DNA of 64,000 nucleotides from Sipunculus nudus (Eukaryota; Annelida; Sipuncula; Golfingiida; Sipunculidae): the NCBI GenBank assembly GCA_026874595.1, contig CM049313.1:80034659-80098658 (forward strand). Direction: 5' to 3'. The notes under the pieces were generated by a model that saw only the letters and a list, made by a program, of their open reading frames with translations, was not told where the DNA came from and did not search any database. The position numbers and the translations under genes are program-made. Below are positions 13,804 through 23,884 of this stretch, piece by piece. Numbering within the stretch: the first letter of the stretch is position 1; each line of letters begins with the position of its first letter.

Positions 13804-14118
13804 CACTCAAACTTGCACAACATATCATTTTTTGGCCATATCTCCAAAACTATAAACATCATTTACATAAACTATAGCTTATTTTCTTCCTCTGGGTCTT
13901 TCCAAAAACCTGGTGTTTTCATTTGGTTTCAATCTTGAGTCACTTTGTCTGTGTGTCCGTCTGTTTCTCAGTTGTCCTCAAATTCGCTTGCTTGCCGGTT
14001 CTTGCGTCTCACATATAGCATTCTACAGGCCACAGTTTTGAAAGAATCCTTTTAAAACTATTACATCTTATGTCTTACACTAATATCTCGAAACGGATTT
14101 TTCATTTTCCAGAATTGG

Positions 14119-14134
14119 CCGCTAGGGGGCGGTG
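14119..14134 (+). promoter_or_regulatory. CTCF-like core motif
   Basis: CCGCTAGGGGGCGGTG, at the same relative place in the third core monomer. Confidence 0.42.
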
Positions 14135-14584
14135 CACTCAAACTTGCACAATATGTCATTTTTTGGCCATATCTCCAAAACTATTAACCTCATTTACATA
14201 AATTATAGCTTATTATCTTCCCCTTAGGTTTCTTCATAACATGATTAAGTCATCTGTTCTCAATCTTGGGTCAGTATGTTTGCCTGTTTGTCAGTTGTCC
14301 TCAATTTCGCCTGCTTCCTGGTTCTTGCGTCTCACATGTAGCATTCTACTGGCCACAGTTTTGAAGGAATCGTTTTGTAAATTACACTTGTCATATATCA
14401 TGATGATATCTGGAAGTCCTATGTTTATTATTCAAATAAGTCAAAGGTCAAGGTCAAGGTGATCAAAATATATCAAAATCTTATTTTCTTTAGAACTTTG
14501 TTAATATTGGTTCTTTCTTCACAAACTATGGATTATTTTCTTTCACTTTGACACTGCTCGTTCATCTGTCTAACTTAGTGTCAT

Positions 14585-14616
14585 TTCCGGCAAGCGCGTG
14601 ACCTCTGGTCATCTAG
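14585..14616 (+). other. Helentron-like 3' terminus, intact
   Basis: TTCCGGCAAGCG (inverted relative to the 5' end), then the stem-loop TGACC-TCT-GGTCA, then TCTAG. The next element's 5' end (T TGCTTGCCGG) follows at once, giving a head-to-tail junction with only TT between the two ends. T-T is the insertion dinucleotide reported for Helentrons. Confidence 0.6.
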
Positions 14617-14702
14617 TTGCTTGCCGGAAATCTTCGATTTCGGCAAGCATGTTCGTCAGTTGCGTATGTCTGTTTGTCTGTTTGTCTGTTTGTTTGTTTG
14701 TT
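14617..14702 (+). repeat. extra 5' terminal segment (duplicated hairpin plus microsatellite)
   Basis: A complete 5' hairpin (14619-14648), TCAGTTGCGTATG leader and TGTC/TTTG run, directly followed by the same segment again from 14703. This is an 84 bp tandem duplication of an element 5' end at the left edge of the array. A comparable duplication lies at the inner edge of the right array (35014-35089). Confidence 0.85.
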
Positions 14703-14914
14703 GCTTGCCGGAAATCTTCGATTTCGGCAAGCATGTTCGTCAGTTGCGTATGTCTGTTTGTCTGTTTGTCTGTTTGTTTGTTTGTTTGTTTGTTTGTTTG
14801 TTTGTTTGTCACGACTCTCCAGGTCACATTTTTGCATCAATCAACTTGAAACTTACAGGCTTGATTGATAAACCGATTTCTAGGTGCCCTATTGTTTTTG
14901 GTCAACATTGCTCC

Positions 14915-14934
14915 AAGGTCAAGGTTCAAGGTCA
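14915..14934 (+). promoter_or_regulatory. paired AGGTCA half-sites in L leader
   Basis: AAGGTCA at 14915-14921 and TCAAGGTCA at 14926-14934, the second being the extended FTZ-F1/ERR-type half-site. Present at the same place in all L, S and M units. Confidence 0.35.
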
Positions 14935-15062
14935 CGACAAGTATGGTTAACGGTTTTTGCACTATAACTTTGCCATAAATAGGCGTATCCACTTCTGCAA
15001 TAGCTAATTTTTTTCGTCATCACCTGGCCTTTCTTCTGACATGTAGCTTACTTAAATTTGCC

Positions 15063-15076
15063 GTTACCATGGTTAC
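15063..15076 (-). promoter_or_regulatory. RFX X-box-like motif
   Basis: On the - strand GTAACCATGGTAAC fits the X-box consensus GTNRCC-N(0-3)-RGYAAC at every defined base. Further copies in the first units: 15805-15818, 17074-17087, 17528-17541, 18363-18376 and 18819-18832. The + strand reading fits with one mismatch. Confidence 0.35.
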
Positions 15077-15201
15077 ATTTTTTGGGCAAAAATCATGGGA
15101 TTTCGTGATATTTTTCAAATTTGCAGCAATCGTACTGATTCTGAGATATTTTATGTAACACAAGAATATCTCGAAATTGTTTTTTCAGATTTTGGAAATG
15201 G

Positions 15202-15214
15202 CCGCCAGGGGGCG
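15202..15214 (+). promoter_or_regulatory. CTCF-like core motif in L, site 1
   Basis: CCGCCAGGGGGCG, in the first core monomer of L. It recurs at the same phase in every L unit. Confidence 0.42.
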
Positions 15215-15657
15215 TTGCAGATGAAAAAACATGAAAATTTGTTTTGGTGCTATACCTCCAGAACTATTAAACATTGGGCTATTTCCATCACAGCACCTTC
15301 AACTGGGGTCCATGGGCTTATTTTTGCGAATAGGTGCCAAAGTGCGCTATTGCCAGATTTCTCTATTTTTGGGGTAAAACTTTTGAATTTTGAAAATATG
15401 CAGTTTTCAGCTTCTAACTCTGTCAGTTTTTATGCTGGAGAGGTCAATTTTTTTGCATCTTGTAGCCCTTGGTGAGTTCTCGGTGATCCACTCAAAAATC
15501 TTGCAAAATCTCGCACCGTTTCTCGTCAAACGAGAGTCTTCGAGATTTCATTAAATATGACCTACAGGTTGCATTTTTTTAACAATGGCTTTGAAAGTGA
15601 TATATTTTGTGTTATTTATAAATATCTCGAAATCAGTTTTTCATTTTTTGGAAATAG

Positions 15658-15670
15658 CCACCAGGGGGCG
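15658..15670 (+). promoter_or_regulatory. CTCF-like core motif in L, site 2
   Basis: CCACCAGGGGGCG is identical to the central 13 bases of the textbook vertebrate CTCF motif and lies 456 bp after site 1 in the same orientation. CTCF is conserved in bilaterians, so binding is plausible but untested. Confidence 0.48.
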
Positions 15671-15979
15671 TGGTAGCTGAAACACTGTAACATATCATTT
15701 TTCTGCAATATCTAAAATAATTTTAAACATGGCACAATTTTTATCGTTGTATCTTAAACTAGGAACTTTGGCTTATTCCTCCGCACATGTAGCTTTGTGC
15801 TGCCGTTACCATGGTTACCAAATCTGTGGGTTAAACTTGACGATCTGAAAATATGCAGTTTTTGGCTTCTATCTCGGTTAATATTTATGTTTCAAGGGTC
15901 TAGTTTTTTGCATAAGGCTGCTTCCCCTTGGTTCTAAGTCATTCAATTGCAAGTCTCGTCAAATTTCGCTCGGTTTATC

Positions 15980-16745
15980 GTCAAACGAGAAAAAACGAGA
16001 TTTCACGGAAATGCTTATAACTCGGCGACTTTTACAGCTATACAAGTCTAGTTTTCGGCATTTCATAACATATGACCAGCTTGACACGCCAGAAAAGAAA
16101 TCAGGCCAAATCTCGCACCATATCTCTTCAAGCGAGAAAAAAACGAGATATCATGGAAATGCTTATAACTAGGCGACTTTTACAGCTACTCAGGTCTAGT
16201 TTTTGGCATTTGGTAACATTTGGCCAACTTGACATAGTAAAACTGCGATACTTGGCGAAATCCCGCACTATATCTGGTCAAATGTGGAAAAACGAGATTT
16301 CACAGAAATGAATATAAGTCGGCGACTTTCACGGCTAGACAGGTCTAGTTTTTGGTATTCATTAACATTTGGACGGCTTGACATGACAAACCTGCAAGAC
16401 TGGCCAAATCTCGCACCATATCTCGTCAAACGATAAAAAGGAGATTTTACAGAAATGCTAATAACTCGGCGACTTTTACAGCTAGACAGATGTAGTTTTC
16501 GCCATTTCATAACATTTAGAGAGTTTGATATGACAAATCTACAAGACTGGCCAAATCCTGCACCATATCTCGTCAAACGAGAAAACACGAGAGTACACGG
16601 AAATGCTTATAACTCGGCGACTTTTACAGCTAGACGGATCTAGTTTTCGCCATTTCGTAACGTTTGGCCGTCTTGACATAATAAAACTGCTCGTCTTGCC
16701 AAATCTCGTACTATATCTCTTCAAGCGAGAAAAAAACATGATTTC
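15980..16745 (+). repeat. 148 bp subrepeats within L
   Basis: GGCGACTTTxACxGCT landmarks at 16024, 16172, 16321, 16468 and 16616 give spacings of 147-149 bp. Each subrepeat contains AAATCTCGCACCATA, the hairpin TCTCGT-CAA-ACGAGA or a decayed form, CGAGATTTCA and TCTAGTTTTxGCATT. Subrepeats within one unit differ clearly from each other, while the same subrepeat is near identical between units. The 148 bp expansion therefore predates the amplification of L. Confidence 0.88.
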
Positions 16746-17380
16746 ACGTTTTCATGATTCCATTTCCGGCAAGCGCGTGACCTCTGGTCATCTTGTTTGT
16801 TTGTTTGTTTGTTTGTTTGTCACGACTCTCCAGGTCACATTTTTGCATCAATCAACTTGAAACTTACAGGCTTGATTGATAAACCGATTTCTAGGTGCCC
16901 TATTGTTTTTGGTCAACATTGCTCCAAGGTCAAGGTTCAAGGTCACGACAAGTATGGTTAACGGTTTTTGCACTATAACTTCGCCATAAATAGGCTTATC
17001 CACTTCTGCAATAGCTAATTTTTTTCGTCATCACCTGCCCTTACTTTTGACATGTAGCTTACTTAAATTTGCCGTTACCATGGTTACATTTTTTGGGCAA
17101 AAATCATGGAAATTGGAAATAACACGACCATTTTTTGTAACTTTGTCAATTTTTAAGCTACAGACGTCTGGTTTTGGTCATTATGTACCTTATAGGCAGC
17201 TTGACATGATAAAACTAAAAGTCTCGCCAAATCTCGCACCATTTCTTGCCAAACGAGAGTTTCCGAGATTTCATTAAATATGACCTACAGGCCGCATTTT
17301 TTTAACAGTGGCTTTGAAATTGATATATTTTCTGTCATTTATAAATATCTCGAAATCAATTTTTCATTTTTGGGAAATAG

Positions 17381-17393
17381 CCACCAGGGGGCG
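17381..17393 (+). promoter_or_regulatory. CTCF-like core motif in S
   Basis: CCACCAGGGGGCG followed by TGG. One per S unit, with the same sequence as site 2 of L. Confidence 0.48.
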
Positions 17394-17774
17394 TGGTACA
17401 TGAAACACTGTAACATATCATTTTTCTGCAATATCTCAAAAAATATTAAACGTGACACCATTTTTTTTGTGGTATCTGAAACTAGGAACATTGGCTTATT
17501 GCTCCGCACATGTAGCTTTGTACTGCCGTTACCATGGTTACCAAATTTTGGGGTAAAACGTGACAACTTGAAAATACGAAGTTTACCTGCTTCTATCTCT
17601 GTTGATATTTGCCATAGAAAGGTCTGGTTTTCGGCGTTAGACAGCATCCCTCTAGTTCTAAGCCGTTCAATCGCAAGTCTCGTCATATCTCGCACCGTTT
17701 CTCGTGAAACGAGAACACGTGACCATTCAAAGAAATGCCTATAATTCTGTCATTTTTCACGCTACAGACACATG

Positions 17775-18000
17775 GTTTGCAGCGCTGGATAGCGGCTGAC
17801 ACTCGCAGTCACATTCAGGGGTCACGTTGTTAGTCTCGTCAAATCTCGCGCCGTTTTTCGCCATACCACGAAGACACTCGCCGTCGCCGCAAGTGGCGGC
17901 AGGGGCCTTACGGTGGGCGGCCGGCGTGTGCAGCGGTCCGTGACGGCCTCTCCGGGCCCCATCTATTATCATACATGTTGGAGGCACAGTCACAACTTTA
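17775..18000 (-). other. GC-rich segment, possible captured host fragment
   Basis: About 220 bp of GC-rich, high-complexity sequence in an otherwise AT-rich element, holding the hairpin GCCGC-AAGTG-GCGGC. It joins the end of the S or M core to the next unit's 5' hairpin. On the - strand it lies in an open frame (17757-18140, 127 codons) whose non-microsatellite part is cysteine-containing (TCGDGEC, then ECDCEC). I do not recognise a domain, and the frame borrows its start from microsatellite, so I do not call a gene. Gene-fragment capture is known for Helitrons. Other copies: every S and M end, for example 19066-19291, 22366-22591, 23657-23882, 26957-27182 and 30257-30482. Confidence 0.55.
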
Positions 18001-18002
18001 TT

Positions 18003-19293
18003 GCTTGCCGGAAATCTTCGATTTCGGCAAGCATGTTCGTCACCCGCGTATGTCTGTTTGTCTGTTTGTCTGTTTGTTTGTTTGTTTGTTTGTTTGTTTG
18101 TTTGTTTGTCACGACTCTCCAGGTCACATTTTTGCATCAATCAACTTGAAACTTACAGGCTTGATTGATAAACCGATTTCTAGGTGCCCTATTGTTTTTG
18201 GTCAACATTGCTCCAAGGTCAAGGTTCAAGGTCACGACAAGTATGGTTAACGGTTTTTGCACTATAACTTTGCCATAAATAGGCGTATCCACTTCTGCAA
18301 TAGCTAATTTTTTTCGTCATCACCTGGCCTTTCTTCTGACATGTAGCTTACTTAAATTTGCCGTTACCATGGTTACATTTTTTTGGGCAAAAATCATGGA
18401 AATTGGAAATAACACGACCATTTTTTGTAACTTTGTCAATTTTTAAGCTACAGACGTCTGGTTTTGGTCATTATGTACCTTATAGGCAGCTTGACATGAT
18501 AAAACTAAAAGTCTCGCCAAATCTCGCACCATTTCTTGCCAAACGAGAGTTTCCGAGATTTCATTAAATATGACCTACAGGCCGCATTTTTTTAACAGTG
18601 GCTTTGAAATTGATATATTTTCTGTCATTTATAAATATCTCGAAATCAATTTTTCATTTTTGGGAAATAGCCACCAGGGGGCGTGGTACATGAAACACTG
18701 TAACATATCATTTTTCTGCAATATCTCAAAAAATATTAAACGTGACACCATTTTTTTTTGTGGTATCTGAAACTAGGAACATTGGCTTATTGCTCCGCAC
18801 ATGTAGCTTTGTACTGCCGTTACCATGGTTACCAAATTTTGGGGTAAAACGTGACAACTTGAAAATACGAAGTTTACCTGCTTCTATCTCTGTTGATATT
18901 TGCCATAGAAAGGTCTGGTTTTCGGCGTTAGACAGCATCCCTCTAGTTCTAAGCCGTTCAATCGCAAGTCTCGTCATATCTCGCACCGTTTCTCGTGAAA
19001 CGAGAACACGTGACCATTCAAAGAAATGCCTATAATTCTGTCATTTTTCACGCTACAGACACATGGTTTGCAGCGCTGGATAGCGGCTGACACTCGCAGT
19101 CACATTCAGGGGTCACATTGTTAGTCTCGTCAAATCTCGCGCCGTTTTTCGCCATACCACGAAGACACTCGCCGTCGCCGCAAGTGGCGGCAGGGGCCTT
19201 ACGGTGGGCGGCCGGCGTGTGCAGCGGTCCGTGACGGCCTCTCCGGGCCCCATCTATTATCATACATGTTGGAGGCACAGTCACAACTTTATT
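18003..19293 (+). mobile_element. array unit type M (prototype, 1291 bp), L/S mosaic
   Basis: The 5' part (hairpin, microsatellite and leader with TTTGCC, AGGCGTATCC, CCTTTCTTCTGAC) matches L. From about 18341-18399 onward it matches S, including the GC-rich end. Two homopolymer differences from S (7 against 6 T near 18380, and 9 against 8 T near 18750) account for the two-base longer unit spacing. It carries one CTCF-like motif at 18671-18683. Recombination between L and S leaders in the shared CATGGTTAC/ATCATGG region is the simplest origin. Other copies: 22594-23884 and 30485-31359 (cut by the gap) on +, and eight on -. Confidence 0.8.
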
Positions 19294-22200
19294 GCTTGCC
19301 GGAAATCTTCGATTTCGGCAAGCATGTTCGTCACCCGCGTATGTCTGTTTGTCTGTTTGTCTGTTTGTTTGTTTGTTTGTTTGTTTGTTTGTTTGTTTGT
19401 CACGACTCTCCAGGTCACATTTTTGCATCAATCAACTTGAAACTTACAGGCTTGATTGATAAACCGATTTCTAGGTGCCCTATTGTTTTTGGTCAACATT
19501 GCTCCAAGGTCAAGGTTCAAGGTCACGACAAGTATGGTTAACGGTTTTTGCACTATAACTTTGCCATAAATAGGCGTATCCACTTCTGCAATAGCTAATT
19601 TTTTTCGTCATCACCTGGCCTTTCTTCTGACATGTAGCTTACTTAAATTTGCCGTTACCATGGTTACATTTTTTGGGCAAAAATCATGGGATTTCGTGAT
19701 ATTTTTCAAATTTGCAGCAATCGTACTGATTCTGAGATATTTTATGTAACACAAGAATATCTCGAAATTGTTTTTTCAGATTTTGGAAATGGCCGCCAGG
19801 GGGCGTTGCAGATGAAAAAACATGAAAATTTGTTTTGGTGCTATACCTCCAGAACTATTAAACATTGGGCTATTTCCATCACAGCACCTTCAACTGGGGT
19901 CCATGGGCTTATTTTTGCGAATAGGTGCCAAAGTGCGCTATTGCCAGATTTCTCTATTTTTGGGGTAAAACTTTTGAATTTTGAAAATATGCAGTTTTCA
20001 GCTTCTAACTCTGTCAGTTTTTATGCTGGAGAGGTCAATTTTTTTGCATCTTGTAGCCCTTGGTGAGTTCTCGGTGATCCACTCAAAAATCTTGCAAAAT
20101 CTCGCACCGTTTCTCGTCAAACGAGAGTCTTCGAGATTTCATTAAATATGACCTACAGGTTGCATTTTTTTAACAATGGCTTTGAAAGTGATATATTTTG
20201 TGTTATTTATAAATATCTCGAAATCAGTTTTTCATTTTTTGGAAATAGCCACCAGGGGGCGTGGTAGCTGAAACACTGTAACATATCATTTTTCTGCAAT
20301 ATCTAAAATAATTTTAAACATGGCACAATTTTTATCGTTGTATCTTAAACTAGGAACTTTGGCTTATTCCTCCGCACATGTAGCTTTGTGCTGCCGTTAC
20401 CATGGTTACCAAATCTGTGGGTTAAACTTGACGATCTGAAAATATGCAGTTTTTGGCTTCTATCTCGGTTAATATTTATGTTTCAAGGGTCTAGTTTTTT
20501 GCATAAGGCTGCTTCCCCTTGGTTCTAAGTCATTCAATTGCAAGTCTCGTCAAATTTCGCTCGGTTTATCGTCAAACGAGAAAAAACGAGATTTCACGGA
20601 AATGCTTATAACTCGGCGACTTTTACAGCTATACAAGTCTAGTTTTCGGCATTTCATAACATATGACCAGCTTGACACGCCAGAAAAGAAATCAGGCCAA
20701 ATCTCGCACCATATCTCTTCAAGCGAGAAAAAAACGAGATATCATGGAAATGCTTATAACTAGGCGACTTTTACAGCTACTCAGGTCTAGTTTTTGGCAT
20801 TTGGTAACATTTGGCCAACTTGACATAGTAAAACTGCGATACTTGGCGAAATCCCGCACTATATCTGGTCAAATGTGGAAAAACGAGATTTCACAGAAAT
20901 GAATATAAGTCGGCGACTTTCACGGCTAGACAGGTCTAGTTTTTGGCATTCATTAACATTTGGACGGCTTGACATGACAAACCTGCAAGACTGGCCAAAT
21001 CTCGCACCATATCTCGTCAAACGATAAAAAGGAGATTTTACAGAAATGCTAATAACTCGGCGACTTTTACAGCTAGACAGATGTAGTTTTCGCCATTTCA
21101 TAACATTTAGAGAGTTTGATATGACAAATCTACAAGACTGGCCAAATCCTGCACCATATCTCGTCAAACGAGAAAACACGAGAGTACACGGAAATGCTTA
21201 TAACTCGGCGACTTTTACAGCTAGACGGATCTAGTTTTCGCCATTTCGTAACGTTTGGCCGTCTTGACATAATAAAACTGCTCGTCTTGCCAAATCTCGT
21301 ACTATATCTCTTCAAGCGAGAAAAAAACATGATTTCACGTTTTCATGATTCCATTTCCGGCAAGCGCGTGACCTCTGGTCATCTTGTTTGTTTGTTTGTT
21401 TGTTTGTTTGTCACGACTCTCCAGGTCACATTTTTGCATCAATCAACTTGAAACTTACAGGCTTGATTGATAAACCGATTTCTAGGTGCCCTATTGTTTT
21501 TGGTCAACATTGCTCCAAGGTCAAGGTTCAAGGTCACGACAAGTATGGTTAACGGTTTTTGCACTATAACTTCGCCATAAATAGGCTTATCCACTTCTGC
21601 AATAGCTAATTTTTTTCGTCATCACCTGCCCTTACTTTTGACATGTAGCTTACTTAAATTTGCCGTTACCATGGTTACATTTTTTGGGCAAAAATCATGG
21701 AAATTGGAAATAACACGACCATTTTTTGTAACTTTGTCAATTTTTAAGCTACAGACGTCTGGTTTTGGTCATTATGTACCTTATAGGCAGCTTGACATGA
21801 TAAAACTAAAAGTCTCGCCAAATCTCGCACCATTTCTTGCCAAACGAGAGTTTCCGAGATTTCATTAAATATGACCTACAGGCCGCATTTTTTTAACAGT
21901 GGCTTTGAAATTGATATATTTTCTGTCATTTATAAATATCTCGAAATCAATTTTTCATTTTTGGGAAATAGCCACCAGGGGGCGTGGTACATGAAACACT
22001 GTAACATATCATTTTTCTGCAATATCTCAAAAAATATTAAACGTGACACCATTTTTTTTGTGGTATCTGAAACTAGGAACATTGGCTTATTGCTCCGCAC
22101 ATGTAGCTTTGTACTGCCGTTACCATGGTTACCAAATTTTGGGGTAAAACGTGACAACTTGAAAATACGAAGTTTACCTGCTTCTATCTCTGTTGATATT

Positions 22201-23884
22201 TGCCATAGAAAGGTCTGGTTTTCGGCGTTAGACAGCATCCCTCTAGTTCTAAGCCGTTCAATCGCAAGTCTCGTCATATCTCGCACCGTTTCTCGTGAAA
22301 CGAGAACACGTGACCATTCAAAGAAATGCCTATAATTCTGTCATTTTTCACGCTACAGACACATGGTTTGCAGCGCTGGATAGCGGCTGACACTCGCAGT
22401 CACATTCAGGGGTCACATTGTTAGTCTCGTCAAATCTCGCGCCGTTTTTCGCCATACCACGAAGACACTCGCCGTCGCCGCAAGTGGCGGCAGGGGCCTT
22501 ACGGTGGGCGGCCGGCGTGTGCAGCGGTCCGTGACGGCCTCTCCGGGCCCCATCTATTATCATACATGTTGGAGGCACAGTCACAACTTTATTGCTTGCC
22601 GGAAATCTTCGATTTCGGCAAGCATGTTCGTCACCCGCGTATGTCTGTTTGTCTGTTTGTCTGTTTGTTTGTTTGTTTGTTTGTTTGTTTGTTTGTTTGT
22701 CACGACTCTCCAGGTCACATTTTTGCATCAATCAACTTGAAACTTACAGGCTTGATTGATAAACCGATTTCTAGGTGCCCTATTGTTTTTGGTCAACATT
22801 GCTCCAAGGTCAAGGTTCAAGGTCACGACAAGTATGGTTAACGGTTTTTGCACTATAACTTTGCCATAAATAGGCGTATCCACTTCTGCAATAGCTAATT
22901 TTTTTCGTCATCACCTGGCCTTTCTTCTGACATGTAGCTTACTTAAATTTGCCGTTACCATGGTTACATTTTTTTGGGCAAAAATCATGGAAATTGGAAA
23001 TAACACGACCATTTTTTGTAACTTTGTCAATTTTTAAGCTACAGACGTCTGGTTTTGGTCATTATGTACCTTATAGGCAGCTTGACATGATAAAACTAAA
23101 AGTCTCGCCAAATCTCGCACCATTTCTTGCCAAACGAGAGTTTCCGAGATTTCATTAAATATGACCTACAGGCCGCATTTTTTTAACAGTGGCTTTGAAA
23201 TTGATATATTTTCTGTCATTTATAAATATCTCGAAATCAATTTTTCATTTTTGGGAAATAGCCACCAGGGGGCGTGGTACATGAAACACTGTAACATATC
23301 ATTTTTCTGCAATATCTCAAAAAATATTAAACGTGACACCATTTTTTTTTGTGGTATCTGAAACTAGGAACATTGGCTTATTGCTCCGCACATGTAGCTT
23401 TGTACTGCCGTTACCATGGTTACCAAATTTTGGGGTAAAACGTGACAACTTGAAAATACGAAGTTTACCTGCTTCTATCTCTGTTGATATTTGCCATAGA
23501 AAGGTCTGGTTTTCGGCGTTAGACAGCATCCCTCTAGTTCTAAGCCGTTCAATCGCAAGTCTCGTCATATCTCGCACCGTTTCTCGTGAAACGAGAACAC
23601 GTGACCATTCAAAGAAATGCCTATAATTCTGTCATTTTTCACGCTACAGACACATGGTTTGCAGCGCTGGATAGCGGCTGACACTCGCAGTCACATTCAG
23701 GGGTCACATTGTTAGTCTCGTCAAATCTCGCGCCGTTTTTCGCCATACCACGAAGACACTCGCCGTCGCCGCAAGTGGCGGCAGGGGCCTTACGGTGGGC
23801 GGCCGGCGTGTGCAGCGGTCCGTGACGGCCTCTCCGGGCCCCATCTATTATCATACATGTTGGAGGCACAGTCACAACTTTATT
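19294..23884 (+). repeat. left array trimer 2 (L S M)
   Basis: L 19294-21386, S 21387-22593, M 22594-23884. Nearly identical to trimer 1, without its private bases at 16356 and 17826. Confidence 0.95.

Larger units (their letters stand above)
13371..14585 (+). repeat. core tandem monomers of about 327 bp (left element)
   Basis: The monomer landmark GCCACAGTTTTG (one copy GACACAG) lies at 13371, 13702, 14029 and 14352, giving spacings of 331, 327 and 323 bp. Each full monomer holds ATATCTCGAAA, a TTTTTCATTTTCCAGAATT-type block, a CCGCTAGGGGGCG motif, CAATCTTGxGTCA and a short TGTCTGTxTGTC stretch. The last copy is partial and runs into the 3' terminus. Confidence 0.85.
12821..14616 (+). mobile_element. 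non-autonomous Helentron-like element (left copy)
   Basis: This is a 1.8 kb element without coding capacity. Its 5' end is an imperfect hairpin (12821-12850, arms GCTTGCCGGAAATC and GATTTCTGCAAGC), then a TGTC/TTTG microsatellite (12868-12911), a conserved leader with three AGGTCA hexamers, and core tandem monomers of about 327 bp. The 3' end is TTCCGGCAAGCG, inverted relative to the 5' GCTTGCCGGAA, followed by a stem-loop TGACC-TCT-GGTCA and CTAG. Subterminal inverted repeats, a 3' stem-loop, internal tandem repeats and microsatellite are known traits of non-autonomous Helentrons (HINEs) and of bivalve pearl elements. No Rep/helicase is encoded here, so mobility would need enzymes supplied in trans. 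The family assignment is inference; the structure is seen directly. Confidence 0.6.
14703..16795 (+). mobile_element. array unit type L (prototype, 2093 bp)
   Basis: Order of parts: 5' hairpin and microsatellite to about 14809; conserved leader with AGGTCA half-sites (14915-14934) and the CCGTTACCATGGTTAC box; two diverged core monomers (about 15080-15960), each with a CTCF-like motif; five subrepeats of 148 bp (about 15980-16745); and a 3' end with TTCCGGCAAGCG (16764-16775) and stem-loop TGACC-TCT-GGTCA (16778-16790). The terminal CTAG has become CTTG and runs straight into the microsatellite of the next unit. It is non-coding: the longest + frame (15095-15475, 126 codons) resembles nothing I know. 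Other copies: 19294-21386, 23885-25977 and 27185-29277 on +, and five on -. This first copy has a private T at 16356 where the others have C. Confidence 0.8.
16796..18002 (+). mobile_element. array unit type S (prototype, 1207 bp), both ends truncated
   Basis: S lacks the 5' hairpin and begins inside a short TTTG run fused directly to the 3' end of L. It has the shared leader with its own variants (CTTCGCC, AGGCTTATCC, CTTACTTTTGAC), one core monomer with a CTCF-like motif (17381-17393), hairpin blocks TCTTGCCAAACGAGA and TCTCGTGAAACGAGA, and no 3' terminal repeat or stem-loop. Instead it ends in a GC-rich segment that abuts the next unit's hairpin. Other copies: 21387-22593, 25978-27184 and 29278-30484, and five on the - strand. 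This copy has a private G at 17826. Confidence 0.8.
14703..19293 (+). repeat. left array trimer 1 (L S M)
   Basis: First 4591 bp higher-order unit. Landmarks repeat 4591 bp later, for example the 126-codon frame at 15095 and 19686. Confidence 0.95.

Noticed and set aside
12821-14616. LTR retrotransposon or classical DDE transposon
   Set aside because: No long terminal repeats, primer-binding site, polyprotein or target-site duplication seen. The ends fit a rolling-circle element better.
14621-14950. Frames with long Leu/Phe/Val/Cys or Gln/Thr/Asn/Lys runs as membrane or low-complexity proteins
   Set aside because: They are translations of the TTTG/TGTC microsatellite on either strand and change length with it.
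15095-15475. 126-codon frame conserved in all nine L units
   Set aside because: Conservation is at DNA level across the entire unit, including non-coding parts, so it says nothing about coding. The composition is that of AT-rich repeat and I recognise no domain.
17280-17744. 154-codon frame in S units
   Set aside because: In M it is broken by one-base homopolymer differences, and the CTCF-like and palindromic blocks run through it. It is a by-product.
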